Below, piece by piece: positions 10,119 through 19,318 of a stretch of DNA of 64,000 bases (position 1 is its first letter; the number at the start of each line of letters is the position of its first letter). The DNA comes from Sporolactobacillus sp. THM19-2. GTDB lineage: Bacteria; Bacillota; Bacilli; Bacillales; Sporolactobacillaceae. Made by a program: the position numbers and the translations under genes. Below the pieces are notes generated by a model. That model searched no databases. It was not told the origin of the DNA and was given only the letters and a program-made list of their open reading frames with translations. The stretch is from the NCBI RefSeq assembly GCF_004153195.1, contig NZ_SEMC01000001.1, positions 62,001 through 126,000 on the forward strand. The letters are read 5' to 3'.

Positions 10119-10886
10119 ATGAATATCTGGGTATGCATGAAACAGACGTTTGATACTGAGGAAAAGATACAGATCAAAGGCGGAGTGATCGATGAAGCGG
10201 ATGCCCGCTTTGTGATCAATCCATACGACGAATACGCCATTGAAGAGGCGATCAGGATCCGTGATGCACAGGGCGGCGAGGTGACGGTGGTCACCGTCGG
10301 ACCGGATCGCGCCGAGAGCGCCCTGCGAACCGCCCTGGCCATGGGGGCGGACAAAGCGGTCCTCATCGATGAGGCGACCCTTCCCGGCACTGATGAATGG
10401 GTTTTGTCGAAGGTCCTTTCACAGCTGATCGGGCGTCATCCATTTGATTTGATCCTCGGCGGCAATTTTGCGATCGACAGCGGATCCGGGCAGGTCGCGG
10501 TCCGTCTGGCAGAAGAACTGAACATGGCCCATGTCGGAGCGGTCACAGGCTTTCAGCTCAGTGGCAGCCGTTTCACAGCCGAAAGAGACGCGGAAGGAGA
10601 TACTGAGGTGGTTACCGGTACACTGCCCGTACTCGTCACCGCGCAGCAGGGACTGAATGAACCACGCTATCCGACTCTGCCCGGGATTATGAAAGCAAAG
10701 AGAAAACCAGTAGAGCGTCTGAGTCTGAGCGATCTGGGTGCAGTGAAGGATCTGGCAGAAAAAACCGCCGTGTCTGGAGTCTTTCTGCCCCCGGATAAAA
10801 CCGCCGGCCGAATACTCGAAGGTGAGCCGGATGATCAGGTCAATGAACTGGTGCAAGTCCTGCGTGCGGAGTGCCATCTGGTCTGA
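10119..10886 (+). CDS. etfB: Electron transfer flavoprotein beta subunit
   Basis: 255 residues from ATG 10119, placed 11 bases after AAGGAG (10102-10107); GTG 10107 and ATG 10110 are too close to that site. The N-terminus has the family pattern V-C-M-K-Q-T-F-D, then N-P-Y-D-E-Y-A-I-E-E-A; Q-V-A-V-R-L-A-E and later E-P-R-Y-P-T-L-P-G-I-M-K-A-K-R-K-P are ETF-beta signatures. It accepts electrons from the acyl-CoA dehydrogenase at the operon's end. Paired with etfA directly downstream, as in B. subtilis. Confidence 0.94.
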   Translation: MNIWVCMKQTFDTEEKIQIKGGVIDEADARFVINPYDEYAIEEAIRIRDAQGGEVTVVTVGPDRAESALRTALAMGADKAVLIDEATLPGTDEWVLSKVLSQLIGRHPFDLILGGNFAIDSGSGQVAVRLAEELNMAHVGAVTGFQLSGSRFTAERDAEGDTEVVTGTLPVLVTAQQGLNEPRYPTLPGIMKAKRKPVERLSLSDLGAVKDLAEKTAVSGVFLPPDKTAGRILEGEPDDQVNELVQVLRAECHLV

Positions 10887-10949
10887 TCCGCTGCTTCATA
10901 ACCCCATATCAGGGGCGCTCCCCTGATGAAATGACAAAGGAGGATGAAT

Positions 10950-11921
10950 ATGAGCAAAAAAGCACTGGTGTTTGCAGAACAGAAGGCCGGGAAGCTCAGA
11001 AACGTGTCTTTTGAAAGTCTGACAGCAGCTAGACGCCTCGCCGAAGGAGGAGAGGTGTCGGCAGTCCTTTTCGGAGACGAAACAGGTGAAAAGGCGCAGG
11101 AGCTGGGCCGATACGGTGCCGACCGTGTGTATGTGATCACTCATGACGCCCTGAGAAATTACACACCCGACGCCTTCAGACAAGCCTTGCTGCGGTTAAT
11201 CAACCATACCGCACCGGATTTGATTGTTATGGGACATACCAGTATCGGGAAAGATGCAGCTCCCGGAATCGCCGCCCGTCTCGGACTGGGCCTGGTGACC
11301 GATTGCACCGATGTCCGGGTAGAGGACGGCGAGCCGGTCTTTGTCCGGCCGATCTATGCCGGCAAGGCGTTCCAGAAGAAAAGGTTTGTGGAACCGAAGT
11401 ATTTTTTTACAATCCGCCCAAACAATATTCAGCCGGAAGAAGCGGTTCGAATTCCTGAAGTGATTCCTTTTGACGTCGAAATAAAAGATATCCGGACAAC
11501 GGTGAAAGAAGTGGTCCGGCGGGCTGCTTCCGGAGTGGATCTCAGTGAAGCCGCCGTGATTGTCTCAGGCGGACGGGCGGTTAAAAGCGCTGAGGGCTTC
11601 AAACCGCTTTACGAACTGGCAGATGCGCTCGGCGGGGCAGTCGGTGCCTCACGTGCCGCCTGTGACGCCGGTTACTGTGACTATGCGCTTCAGATCGGGC
11701 AGACTGGGAAAGTCGTGACGCCTGACCTTTATATTGCCTGCGGGATTTCAGGAGCGATTCAGCACCTGGCAGGCATGTCGCAGTCGAAAGTGATTGTGGC
11801 GATCAATAAAGATCCTGAGGCACCGATTTTCCAGATCGCCGATTACGGCATTGTCGGAGATCTGTTTGAGATTGTTCCGAAGCTGACAGAAGCATTCAGA
11901 AAAGTCTTGTCGGAAAAATAA
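10950..11921 (+). CDS. etfA: Electron transfer flavoprotein alpha subunit
   Basis: 323 residues from ATG 10950, six bases after AAAGGAGG; ATG 10944 abuts that site. The C-terminal FAD domain is clear: R-A-A-C-D-A-G-Y-C-D-Y, then Q-I-G-Q-T-G-K-V-V-T-P-D-L-Y-I-A-C-G-I-S-G-A-I-Q-H. With EtfB it forms the soluble heterodimer that carries electrons from FadE to a membrane oxidoreductase, here most likely the next gene product. Confidence 0.95.
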   Translation: MSKKALVFAEQKAGKLRNVSFESLTAARRLAEGGEVSAVLFGDETGEKAQELGRYGADRVYVITHDALRNYTPDAFRQALLRLINHTAPDLIVMGHTSIGKDAAPGIAARLGLGLVTDCTDVRVEDGEPVFVRPIYAGKAFQKKRFVEPKYFFTIRPNNIQPEEAVRIPEVIPFDVEIKDIRTTVKEVVRRAASGVDLSEAAVIVSGGRAVKSAEGFKPLYELADALGGAVGASRAACDAGYCDYALQIGQTGKVVTPDLYIACGISGAIQHLAGMSQSKVIVAINKDPEAPIFQIADYGIVGDLFEIVPKLTEAFRKVLSEK

Positions 11922-11946
11922 TCGAAACAAGCCGGGAGTGACTGCG

Positions 11947-14148
11947 ATGCTGCAGCTGATTCATTTTCTGCTCTTTGTACTGGTGACCGGTTGCGGAATC
12001 TATTGGACAGTGAAGGTGATCTGTCATCGTTATGATTATATTAAACTGGGGAAAAAAACGCCCTTCCGCCATGATTTCCGGGAACGGTTCTCCGCTTTTG
12101 TCACGCAGGTATTCGGGCAGAAAAAACTATTGAAAGATCCGAAAAGCGGGATTATGCATATCGTTATTTTTTACGGTTTTATCGTGCTTCAGTTCGGTGC
12201 GCTGGATATTATTTTCAAGGGATTGTCCGGGCATCACCTGCCGATCCCGGGCTACCCTTTTTTTCTGCTGTCCCAGGAGATAACGGTCGTGCTGGTTCTG
12301 ATTGCCGTGAGCTATGCTTTTTATCGTCGTTATATTGAGCGGCTGAAAAGGCTGAAGCGAGGCTTTAAGCCGTCTCTGGTTCTCATTTTTATCGCTGCCC
12401 TGATGCTGTCGGTGCTGTTCACATCCGGGTTTGACCATCTGCGACAGGACGGAGCACCGGCCCCGCTCACCCCTGTTTCTTCGCTGATTGCGACCGGGTT
12501 CCAGGGCCTGTCACAGGAGGCGGCAACAGCATTTTATTACATTGCCTGGTGGATGCATCTATTGATTTTACTCGCTTTTGCCCTGTATGTTCCGCAATCC
12601 AAGCACTTTCATCTGATTACCGCTCCGCTCAATATCTTTCTGCATCGCACCGGTCCTGACGGCAGGCTGCGTTCGATTGATTTTGAAAATGAAGAGGCAG
12701 AGTCGTTTGGGACAGGTCGAATTGAGGATTTTGAGCGAAAGCAGCTCCTGGATCTGTATGCCTGTGTGGAGTGCGGGCGCTGTACCAATATGTGTCCGGC
12801 CGCGGCGACCGGCAAGTTTCTCTCGCCGATGCACCTGATCACGAAAATGCGTGATCATTTAACGGAAAAAGGCTCGGCTGTCACGTCAAAGTCGCCCTGG
12901 ATCCCCGTCGATCTGACAAAGAAAACGGTGCATGCAGTTCAGATGGAGCGCCATTACCCCGGCACCTGGCCGGAAAACCCGCTGTCTCAGGAAGCGGCAG
13001 CCCGGGAAGACGCGGACCACCCGCTATCCGGCAAGGCGACCGGGCCGGCCGGGCCGGTCACAGATATCCGGCCCACTCTCCACTGGCAGCACGACACATG
13101 GGGAAAGACGTCGGACCGTTCGGCAGAAGATTTGCAGTTGATCGGCGATGTGATTACCGAGGAGGAAATCTGGGCCTGTACCACCTGCCGTAATTGTGAA
13201 GATCAATGCCCGGTCGCAAATGAGCATGTGGATAAAATTATTGATCTGCGCCGCTATCTGGTTCTGACTGAAGGAAAAGTACCTCAGGAGGGGCAAAGGG
13301 CCATGCAGAACATTGAGCGCCAGGGAAATCCGTGGGGCATGAGCCGCAATGACCGGGCAAACTGGATCGACGGCATGGAAGTCCCCACGGTGAAAGAGCA
13401 TCCTGATTTCGACTATCTCTTTTTTGTCGGCAGCATGGGCTCCTACGACAACCGCAGTATCCGGATCACACGCGCCTTTATCCGCCTGCTCCGGGCTGCC
13501 GGTGTCAACTTCGCCGTGCTCGGCAATGAGGAGAAAAGTTCCGGTGATACCGCGCGCCGTCTGGGTAATGAGTTTTTATTTCAGCAGTTGTGTCAGGAAA
13601 ATATCGCGATCTTTAAAAAATACAACGTAAAAAAAATCGTTACAGCCTGTCCGCATACGTTCAATACATTTAAAAATGAGTATCCGGAATTCGGGCTGCA
13701 GGCCGAGGTGCTGCATCATACCCAGCTGCTGGATCAGCTGATCCGGGACGGACGCCTGAAGCCAGAACATCCGGTAAATGAACGGATCACCTACCACGAT
13801 TCCTGTTATCTGGGCCGATACAACGGTGTGTATGATCAGCCGCGGGCTATTTTGAAAGCGATTCCGGGCGTTGAGCTGGCAGAAATGAAACGGTCCCGTG
13901 AAAACGGGATGTGCTGCGGAGCCGGGGGCGGCATGATGTGGATGGAGGAGACAGCCGGCAAACGCATCAATCTGGCACGAACAGAGCAGGCGCTTGAAGT
14001 CAGGCCGGACACCATCAGCAGTGCCTGCCCCTACTGTCTGACGATGATGGACGACGGAACCAAACTTAAAGGCGTTGATCAACATGTCCGGACGCGGGAT
14101 GTAGCGGAGCTTCTTGCAGAATCGGTATTTGGAGCAGAGCAGTCCTGA
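11947..14148 (+). CDS. FadF/EtfD-like membrane iron-sulfur oxidoreductase
   Basis: 733 residues from ATG 11947 (GGGAG eight bases upstream; GTG 11938 overlaps that site). Layout: five or so hydrophobic helices with a nitrate-reductase gamma-like N-terminus (residues 1-220); two 4Fe-4S motifs, C-V-E-C-G-R-C-T-N-M-C-P (~residue 275) and C-T-T-C-R-N-C-E-D-Q-C-P (~415); and two C-terminal CCG-type domains ending in G-M-C-C-G-A-G-G-G and S-A-C-P-Y-C. This is the architecture of B. subtilis FadF and mycobacterial EtfD, proposed to pass electrons from ETF to menaquinone. The operon position after etfBA and before fadE supports that role. Confidence 0.9.
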   Translation: MLQLIHFLLFVLVTGCGIYWTVKVICHRYDYIKLGKKTPFRHDFRERFSAFVTQVFGQKKLLKDPKSGIMHIVIFYGFIVLQFGALDIIFKGLSGHHLPIPGYPFFLLSQEITVVLVLIAVSYAFYRRYIERLKRLKRGFKPSLVLIFIAALMLSVLFTSGFDHLRQDGAPAPLTPVSSLIATGFQGLSQEAATAFYYIAWWMHLLILLAFALYVPQSKHFHLITAPLNIFLHRTGPDGRLRSIDFENEEAESFGTGRIEDFERKQLLDLYACVECGRCTNMCPAAATGKFLSPMHLITKMRDHLTEKGSAVTSKSPWIPVDLTKKTVHAVQMERHYPGTWPENPLSQEAAAREDADHPLSGKATGPAGPVTDIRPTLHWQHDTWGKTSDRSAEDLQLIGDVITEEEIWACTTCRNCEDQCPVANEHVDKIIDLRRYLVLTEGKVPQEGQRAMQNIERQGNPWGMSRNDRANWIDGMEVPTVKEHPDFDYLFFVGSMGSYDNRSIRITRAFIRLLRAAGVNFAVLGNEEKSSGDTARRLGNEFLFQQLCQENIAIFKKYNVKKIVTACPHTFNTFKNEYPEFGLQAEVLHHTQLLDQLIRDGRLKPEHPVNERITYHDSCYLGRYNGVYDQPRAILKAIPGVELAEMKRSRENGMCCGAGGGMMWMEETAGKRINLARTEQALEVRPDTISSACPYCLTMMDDGTKLKGVDQHVRTRDVAELLAESVFGAEQS

Positions 14149-14227
14149 TTTCAGACGAACCGAAGAGGCCCTGCCGCCCGGCAGACATGCAGCACGGTTT
14201 AAGACCATTTCAGAAGGGAAGAGGAAC

Positions 14228-16006
14228 ATGACTCTAAAAAGAAAGGGAGCTTTTGGTGCGGCCTTTTTGTTTACCGAATCACCCGGCAGTGCTGTGACAC
14301 CGGAAGGCTTCACGGAGGAACAGATGATGATGGCAGAGACCACACGGCAGTTTATTGAAAAATCGGTTGTGCCGCACGATCAGAAAATCGAGGGACTGGA
14401 CTATGAACTGACGCTTCGTTTACTGAAAGAGGCCGGATCGCTCGGACTGCTCGGCGCCGATGTGCCGGAAGCGTTCGGAGGGCTTGGCCTGGATAAAGTC
14501 AGTGCGACCCTGATTAATGAATCACTGGCAAAAGCTTCATCTTTTGCCCTGTCGGCATCGGTCCATACAGGGATCGGCACGCTGCCCATTGTGTTTTTCG
14601 GCAGTCCGGATCAGAAGAAAAAATATCTGCCTGAACTTGCGGCAGGCACGAAAATCGCTGCCTACTGCCTGACTGAACCCTCGTCCGGGTCAGACGCACT
14701 CAGCGCGAAGACGACCGCGCGACTGTCGGATGATGGAAAATACTACGTGCTGAACGGAGAAAAGCAATTTATCACGAATGCCGGATTCGCCGATATCTTC
14801 ATTGTTTATGCCAGAATTGACGGGAAGGGTTTTTCAGCGTTTATTGTTGAACGGAACTGGGACGGGGTCAGTCTCGGACCTGAAGAAAAGAAAATGGGTA
14901 TCAAGGGTTCGTCGACTCGTCCGGTCATTCTCGAAGATGTCCGAGTACCTGCCGGGAATCTGCTTGGTGAGGCAGGGAGGGGCCATGTGATTGCATTTAA
15001 CATTTTGAATATCGGCCGCTTCAAGCTCGCCACGCTCGCTCTTGGCTCAGCAAAAGAAGTCATCGCGCTCTCCACGAAGTTCGCAAATGAACGGGAGCAG
15101 TTCGGCAGACCGATCGCCAGTTTTCCTCTGATCCGGGAAAAACTGGCGGACATGAACATTCGGACCTATGCGCTGGAAAGTGTAATTTATCGCACAGCCG
15201 GGCTAATCGATCAATCCCTCGCCACGCTTGACTACAATAGTCCGGACTCGGGGAAACGGTCTGCAAGCGGCATTGCTGAATACGCTATCGAATGCTCGAT
15301 CAACAAGGTTTTGGGTTCGGAAACCCTGGATTTTGTAGCTGACGAAGGGGTTCAGATCCATGGCGGCTATGGTTTCATTTCCGAATATAAAATTGAACGA
15401 ATCTATCGTGATTCCCGCATCAACCGGATTTTTGAAGGGACAAACGAAATCAACCGGCTGGTCATCAGCAGCACACTTCTGAAAAAGGCCGCAAAAGGAG
15501 AATTACCGCTGCTTCGCATGCTGGGCACACTCGAATCCGATATCGAAGCACTCATCCGGAAAAAACCGGCGCCCGGAGCATCCGGCACAGAGGAATATCT
15601 CGTTGCCGCCTCGAAAAAGATCTTGCTGTATGTCCTCGGACTTGCAACCCGTAAGTTCGACCAGCAACTGCAGCAGGAACAGTTGCTGATAAAATACTTT
15701 AGTGACATGATGATCGCTGTCTATACGATGGAATCGGTCCTGATCCGGTCCATGCAAATACAGGGAAAAGAAGACAGACGGCCGGATGTGCTTACAGGCG
15801 ACATGATGAAGGTGTATGTTCATGAATGTTTTGAAAAAGTCACATCTCTGGCTAAAAAAGTACTGGCCTATCTCGAAAAAGGGGAAACGCTGACCGGGCG
15901 GCTGATCACTCTGGACGAGGTGGCTGTGCAGCTGCCGATTGACTCATTAAAACTGAAAATGCAGATTGGTCAACGCGTCGCAGAAGCAGGAAAGTATCTC
16001 ACCTGA
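14228..16006 (+). CDS. fadE: Acyl-CoA dehydrogenase
   Basis: 592 residues from ATG 14228 (AAGAGG just upstream); about the length of B. subtilis FadE (594). An upstream in-frame extension to 14114 overlaps the previous gene and is not supported. FAD-binding and substrate motifs: Y-C-L-T-E-P-S-S-G-S-D, G-E-K-Q-F-I-T-N-A-G, then G-E-A-G-R-G-H-V and the C-terminal signature Y-G-F-I-S-E-Y-K-I-E-R-I-Y-R-D-S with F-E-G-T-N-E-I. It has an extra C-terminal domain (~170 residues) typical of long-chain (VLCAD-like) members. It performs the first step of beta-oxidation and reduces ETF. Confidence 0.93.
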   Translation: MTLKRKGAFGAAFLFTESPGSAVTPEGFTEEQMMMAETTRQFIEKSVVPHDQKIEGLDYELTLRLLKEAGSLGLLGADVPEAFGGLGLDKVSATLINESLAKASSFALSASVHTGIGTLPIVFFGSPDQKKKYLPELAAGTKIAAYCLTEPSSGSDALSAKTTARLSDDGKYYVLNGEKQFITNAGFADIFIVYARIDGKGFSAFIVERNWDGVSLGPEEKKMGIKGSSTRPVILEDVRVPAGNLLGEAGRGHVIAFNILNIGRFKLATLALGSAKEVIALSTKFANEREQFGRPIASFPLIREKLADMNIRTYALESVIYRTAGLIDQSLATLDYNSPDSGKRSASGIAEYAIECSINKVLGSETLDFVADEGVQIHGGYGFISEYKIERIYRDSRINRIFEGTNEINRLVISSTLLKKAAKGELPLLRMLGTLESDIEALIRKKPAPGASGTEEYLVAASKKILLYVLGLATRKFDQQLQQEQLLIKYFSDMMIAVYTMESVLIRSMQIQGKEDRRPDVLTGDMMKVYVHECFEKVTSLAKKVLAYLEKGETLTGRLITLDEVAVQLPIDSLKLKMQIGQRVAEAGKYLT

Positions 16007-16026
16007 CAGGCTCAACTGCAGATCAG

Positions 16027-16062
16027 GAAAAACGCACATTCTGAAATGGAATGTGCGTTTTC
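16027..16062 (+). terminator. Terminator of the fatty-acid degradation operon
   Basis: Long hairpin: GGAAAAACGCACATTC pairs with GAATGTGCGTTTTCC around a seven-base loop, with a T-run within the 3' arm. It lies 20 bp after the fadE stop and directly before the repeat array. Confidence 0.8.
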
Positions 16063-16072
16063 CCTGTGGCAG

Positions 16073-16555
16073 CGAACCGGCTATTTCAGCCGGTTTCAGA
16101 ATATATCAGCCAAATTTCAGCTTTTCAGCCAATCTCAGAATAAATCAGCCACATCTCAGCTAATTCAGCCGGTTTCAGAATATATCAGCCGAATATCGGC
16201 TAATTCAGCCAATCTCAGAATATATCAGCCGAATCTCAGCTTTTCAGCCAGTTTCAGAATAAATCAGCCGAATCTCAGCTATTTCAGCCAGTTTCAGAGT
16301 ATATCAGCCGAATTTCAGCTAATTCAGCCGGTTTCAGAATATATCAGCCGCTTCTCGGCTAATTCAGCCAATCTCAGAATATATCAGCCGCATCTCGGCT
16401 TTTCAGCCGGTTTCAGAGTATATCAGCCGCATCTCGGCTAATTCAGCCAGTTTCAGAATATATCAGCAAAATCTCAGCTAATTCAGCCAATCTCCGAATA
16501 AATCAGCCGAATCTCAACTTTTTTCAGCCAATCTCAGAATATATCAGCCAAATCG
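16073..16555. repeat. Tandem array of ~12 forty-bp units with a 10-bp internal period
   Basis: Unit starts at 16086, 16125, 16165, 16205, 16244, 16284, 16324, 16364, 16403, 16443, 16483 and 16524 (the last partial), with a partial unit before the first. Each unit is 39-41 bp and consists of four ~10-bp blocks: TCAGCCRRTY, TCAGAATATA, TCAGCCGAAT and YTCRGCTAAT, so TCAG recurs about once per DNA helical turn. The third and fourth blocks form an imperfect palindrome (AGCCG-N5-CGGCT, perfect in several copies). Because 40 is not a multiple of 3, a continuous 131-codon frame (16046-16441) cycles through three phases; I read the array as non-coding. Confidence 0.9.
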
Positions 16556-16828
16556 ATGGTGCAGGCTCATCCTGCCCCCCAACACGGCCTGTGCGCAGCA
16601 GAAGAATTCTACATCAGTGTACTTCTCACATCACGTGTGGCATTCTTTCCCCTGTTAAAAAAAATGACAATATATGAAACGGATTGTCTGATTATCCGTC
16701 CTGCCTTCGTTTTTTGGTATAAAATAGAGGTGATTTATCATTTTTCAAACAGAGTTGTCAGATAAAGTTACAGGAAAGGAGACAGACTGAAGTTTTTTTA
16801 AAAATAGTCATCAGGAGGGAATGTAAAA
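16556..16828. promoter_or_regulatory. Leader and probable promoter of the PTS gene pair
   Basis: An extended -10 box TGGTATAAA lies at 16715-16723 without a good -35. Two purine-rich ribosome-like sites follow (AGGAAAGGAG near 16772 and CAGGAGGG near 16812); only the second precedes a credible start (16829). A 69-codon frame through this region looks spurious. Confidence 0.4.
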
Positions 16829-17344
16829 ATGAAGAAGATTTATAAACGCATCGCTGCCGGTTTGATCTATCCTTTATTAGCCGTTATCATTTACGCCTTC
16901 TTCCAATTACTTGCATTGACCGGTTTCGGGGGATTCAAAGGTGTGGCGGACACATTCGGTTTCTTTCTTCCGTTTACCTTATCTGTCGGCCTTGCTGCAG
17001 GGATTTCCCGTGACAACAGCGGTGCTTCAGCACTTGCCGGCTGTGTCGGCTATCTGGTTTTCTGCGCTTCTCTGACCTCTATCATTCAGTCAAAACTCGT
17101 TTTTAACATGATCACACCGATTCAGATTGGGGGATCGACAGCTTCGACTCTCAGCTTCTTCTTCCTCTGTGCCTGTATTACCGGAATCACTGCCGGCTGG
17201 CTATATAACAAGTTTTATAACATTCACCTGCCTGAATGGCTCGCCTTTTTCGGAGGAAGACGTTTTGTTCCGATTATCACGAGTGTCTATGCCCTTTTTC
17301 TAGGGGCGTTTGTCGCACAGATTGTCCTGGCACATATGAACTAA
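16829..17344 (+). CDS. Half-size PTS EIIC-like membrane protein
   Basis: 171 residues, about half a glucose-family EIIC (~360). It has five to six hydrophobic segments and the EIIC hallmarks G-F-F-L-P-F-T-L-S-V-G-L-A-A-G-I-S-R-D near residue 50 and L-P-E-W-L-A-F-F-G-G-R-R-F-V-P-I-I near residue 135, then stops just after the next helix. Ribosome site CAGGAGGG. It is followed 17 bp later by a complete EIICBA, so it is not simply the front of a frameshifted gene: the downstream protein has its own full EIIC. It could be an accessory subunit or a decayed duplicate that remains open. Confidence 0.7.
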   Translation: MKKIYKRIAAGLIYPLLAVIIYAFFQLLALTGFGGFKGVADTFGFFLPFTLSVGLAAGISRDNSGASALAGCVGYLVFCASLTSIIQSKLVFNMITPIQIGGSTASTLSFFFLCACITGITAGWLYNKFYNIHLPEWLAFFGGRRFVPIITSVYALFLGAFVAQIVLAHMN

Positions 17345-17361
17345 AAAGGGGGGGAAAAGCC

Positions 17362-19284
17362 ATGAGAGGTTTGGGTAGTCTGCAACGATTAGGTAAATCA
17401 TTAATGCTGCCGATCGCAGTTCTTCCTGCGGCCGGTCTTCTGAACAGGCTGGGCGCAGGTGATGTCTGGAATATTCCGTTTATCAACGCCGGAGGGAATG
17501 CCCTGTTCAGTTACCTGGCTTTACTGTTTGCGATGGGTATTGCCATAGGTCTGTCTAAGGATGGAAGCGGATCTGCCGCAATCAGCGGAGCCATTGTGTA
17601 TTTCATCCTGAATTTTGGCGCGACAGGTGTGGATAAAACGATTAACATGGGCGTCTTTGCCGGATTCATCGCCGGATTATTTACGCCGATCCTTTACAAC
17701 AGATTATATGATAAATTTACAGGAAACCCCTATTTCAATGGGAGGCATGTGGCTATTCTGGTTAATGCAGTGGCTGCGATCCTGCTCGTCCTGCTTTTCG
17801 GTCTGATCTGGCCTTACATTCAGAACATCCTGGATAGCGTGAATGGCTGGATTACCTCAGCGGGTGCACTTGGTGCAGCTGTTTTTGGATTTGCCAACCG
17901 CATGTTGATCCCAACCGGTCTGCATCATGTTCTGAATACTTATCTGTGGTTTGGTTTCGGAACGTTCCATGAAGCGACGGGGGACATTAACCGCTTTTTC
18001 GCGGGTGACCCAAGTGCCGGAACGTACCAGGTCGGCTTCTTTCCGATCATGATGTTCGGGCTTCCCGGTGCTGCACTGGCAATGGTTCTGACCGCGAAAA
18101 AAGACAGACGGAAAGAGACTTTTGGCATGATGCTTTCCGTTGCGCTGACGGCGTTTCTGACCGGGATAACCGAACCCATCGAATTTTCATTCATGTTTCT
18201 CGCCTATCCTCTGTATGTGGTTCATGCTCTGCTCGCCGGTTTATCCGGCCTGATCACCAATCTGCTCGGAATTAAGCTGGGTTTCAGTTTCAGCGCCGGA
18301 GCAATCGACTTCATGCTGAATTTTACCCAGGGGACAAGAGCCTGGGAGCTGATTCCCATCGGGTTGGTCTTCTTCCTTATCTATTTTGTTATTTTCTATT
18401 GGGCAATTAAAAAATTTGATATTAAAACGCCCGGTCGTGGAGATGAAAGTTTATTCGCTTTTTCAGGCCCAGGTACGGTTAGTGATCAGGCAGAGATTGA
18501 TTCAAAAAGAAACACGGTTCAGGACAAATACCAATTTATGGCTGAAAAAATCTTTGACGGCATTGGCGGGGACCGTAATCTTGATCAGATTGATTACTGT
18601 ACTACCCGTCTGAGACTGAAACTGAACGATACCTCGCAGGTTGATGAACAGGCGATAAAACGTGCAGGAGTGCGTGGTGTCTTCAGAATTGATAAAAGAA
18701 ATCTCCAGATTATCATCGGGACTGAGGTGGAATTTGTTGCGGATGCATTGAAAAAGATGATTGGCCGTCCATCGAATCCTGCCCATTCGAAAGAAGGCGG
18801 GAAAAGTCATCCTGAAAACGGGACGGAGCGAGTCTTTGCCCCTGCAACAGGTGAACTCGTACCATTGACAGACGTACCGGACCCGGTTTTCTCACAGGGC
18901 ATGATGGGGCAGGGAATCGCCATCCGACCTGAAAATGGTATTTTTGTTGCACCGGCAGACGGTGAACTGGTTCAATTAGCTGAAACAAAACATGCTTTCG
19001 GTATACGGACGCGGCTTGGAGAAGAAATCCTTGTTCACATCGGGCTTGATACCGTGAACCTTAAGGGTGAAGGATTTCAGACATTTGTAAAAGCAGGCGA
19101 TCATGTTTCTGTCGGACAGAGAATCATTAAAGGGGATCTGGACATCATCCGCAGCCAGGCAAAATCTGATCTGAGTATCATGGTCGTGACCAACAGTATG
19201 GATCACGCATTCACCATGGAATGGAAAAAGCCGGACAGAGCCGTTGCCGGAAAAACCCTGCTCTATCAGGCACGCCGGAAATAA
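17362..19284 (+). CDS. PTS EIICBA, N-acetylglucosamine/glucose family
   Basis: 640 residues in order: EIIC (1-365) starting L-Q-R-L-G-K-S-L-M-L-P-I-A-V-L-P-A-A-G, a wording closest to NagE/NagP GlcNAc permeases; EIIB with phosphocysteine Cys413 in D-Y-C-T-T-R-L-R-L; EIIA with His559 in I-L-V-H-I-G-L-D-T-V. It takes up and phosphorylates a hexose using HPr. ATG 17362 follows AAAAAGGGGGGG; an upstream frame to 17236 overlaps the half-EIIC. GlcNAc as substrate would fit the cell-wall sugar genes downstream, but glucose or another hexose cannot be excluded. Confidence 0.88.
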   Translation: MRGLGSLQRLGKSLMLPIAVLPAAGLLNRLGAGDVWNIPFINAGGNALFSYLALLFAMGIAIGLSKDGSGSAAISGAIVYFILNFGATGVDKTINMGVFAGFIAGLFTPILYNRLYDKFTGNPYFNGRHVAILVNAVAAILLVLLFGLIWPYIQNILDSVNGWITSAGALGAAVFGFANRMLIPTGLHHVLNTYLWFGFGTFHEATGDINRFFAGDPSAGTYQVGFFPIMMFGLPGAALAMVLTAKKDRRKETFGMMLSVALTAFLTGITEPIEFSFMFLAYPLYVVHALLAGLSGLITNLLGIKLGFSFSAGAIDFMLNFTQGTRAWELIPIGLVFFLIYFVIFYWAIKKFDIKTPGRGDESLFAFSGPGTVSDQAEIDSKRNTVQDKYQFMAEKIFDGIGGDRNLDQIDYCTTRLRLKLNDTSQVDEQAIKRAGVRGVFRIDKRNLQIIIGTEVEFVADALKKMIGRPSNPAHSKEGGKSHPENGTERVFAPATGELVPLTDVPDPVFSQGMMGQGIAIRPENGIFVAPADGELVQLAETKHAFGIRTRLGEEILVHIGLDTVNLKGEGFQTFVKAGDHVSVGQRIIKGDLDIIRSQAKSDLSIMVVTNSMDHAFTMEWKKPDRAVAGKTLLYQARRK

Positions 19285-19318
19285 CTGATCCTCTCTGCCT
19301 CCAATTTAATAGGAGTCA

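Noticed and set aside
16046-16441. 131-codon open frame over the repeat array
   Set aside because: The 40-bp unit shifts phase each copy, there is no ribosome site, and the frame starts inside the upstream terminator; it is a by-product of low stop-codon content.
16684-16712. Antiterminator (RAT-like) leader of the PTS genes
   Set aside because: A GGATTGT start is present, but the rest of the RAT consensus and an overlapping terminator are missing, and no BglG-type gene is in the window.
16556-16765. 69-codon frame before the half-EIIC gene
   Set aside because: No ribosome site, unusual composition, and it runs through the probable promoter.
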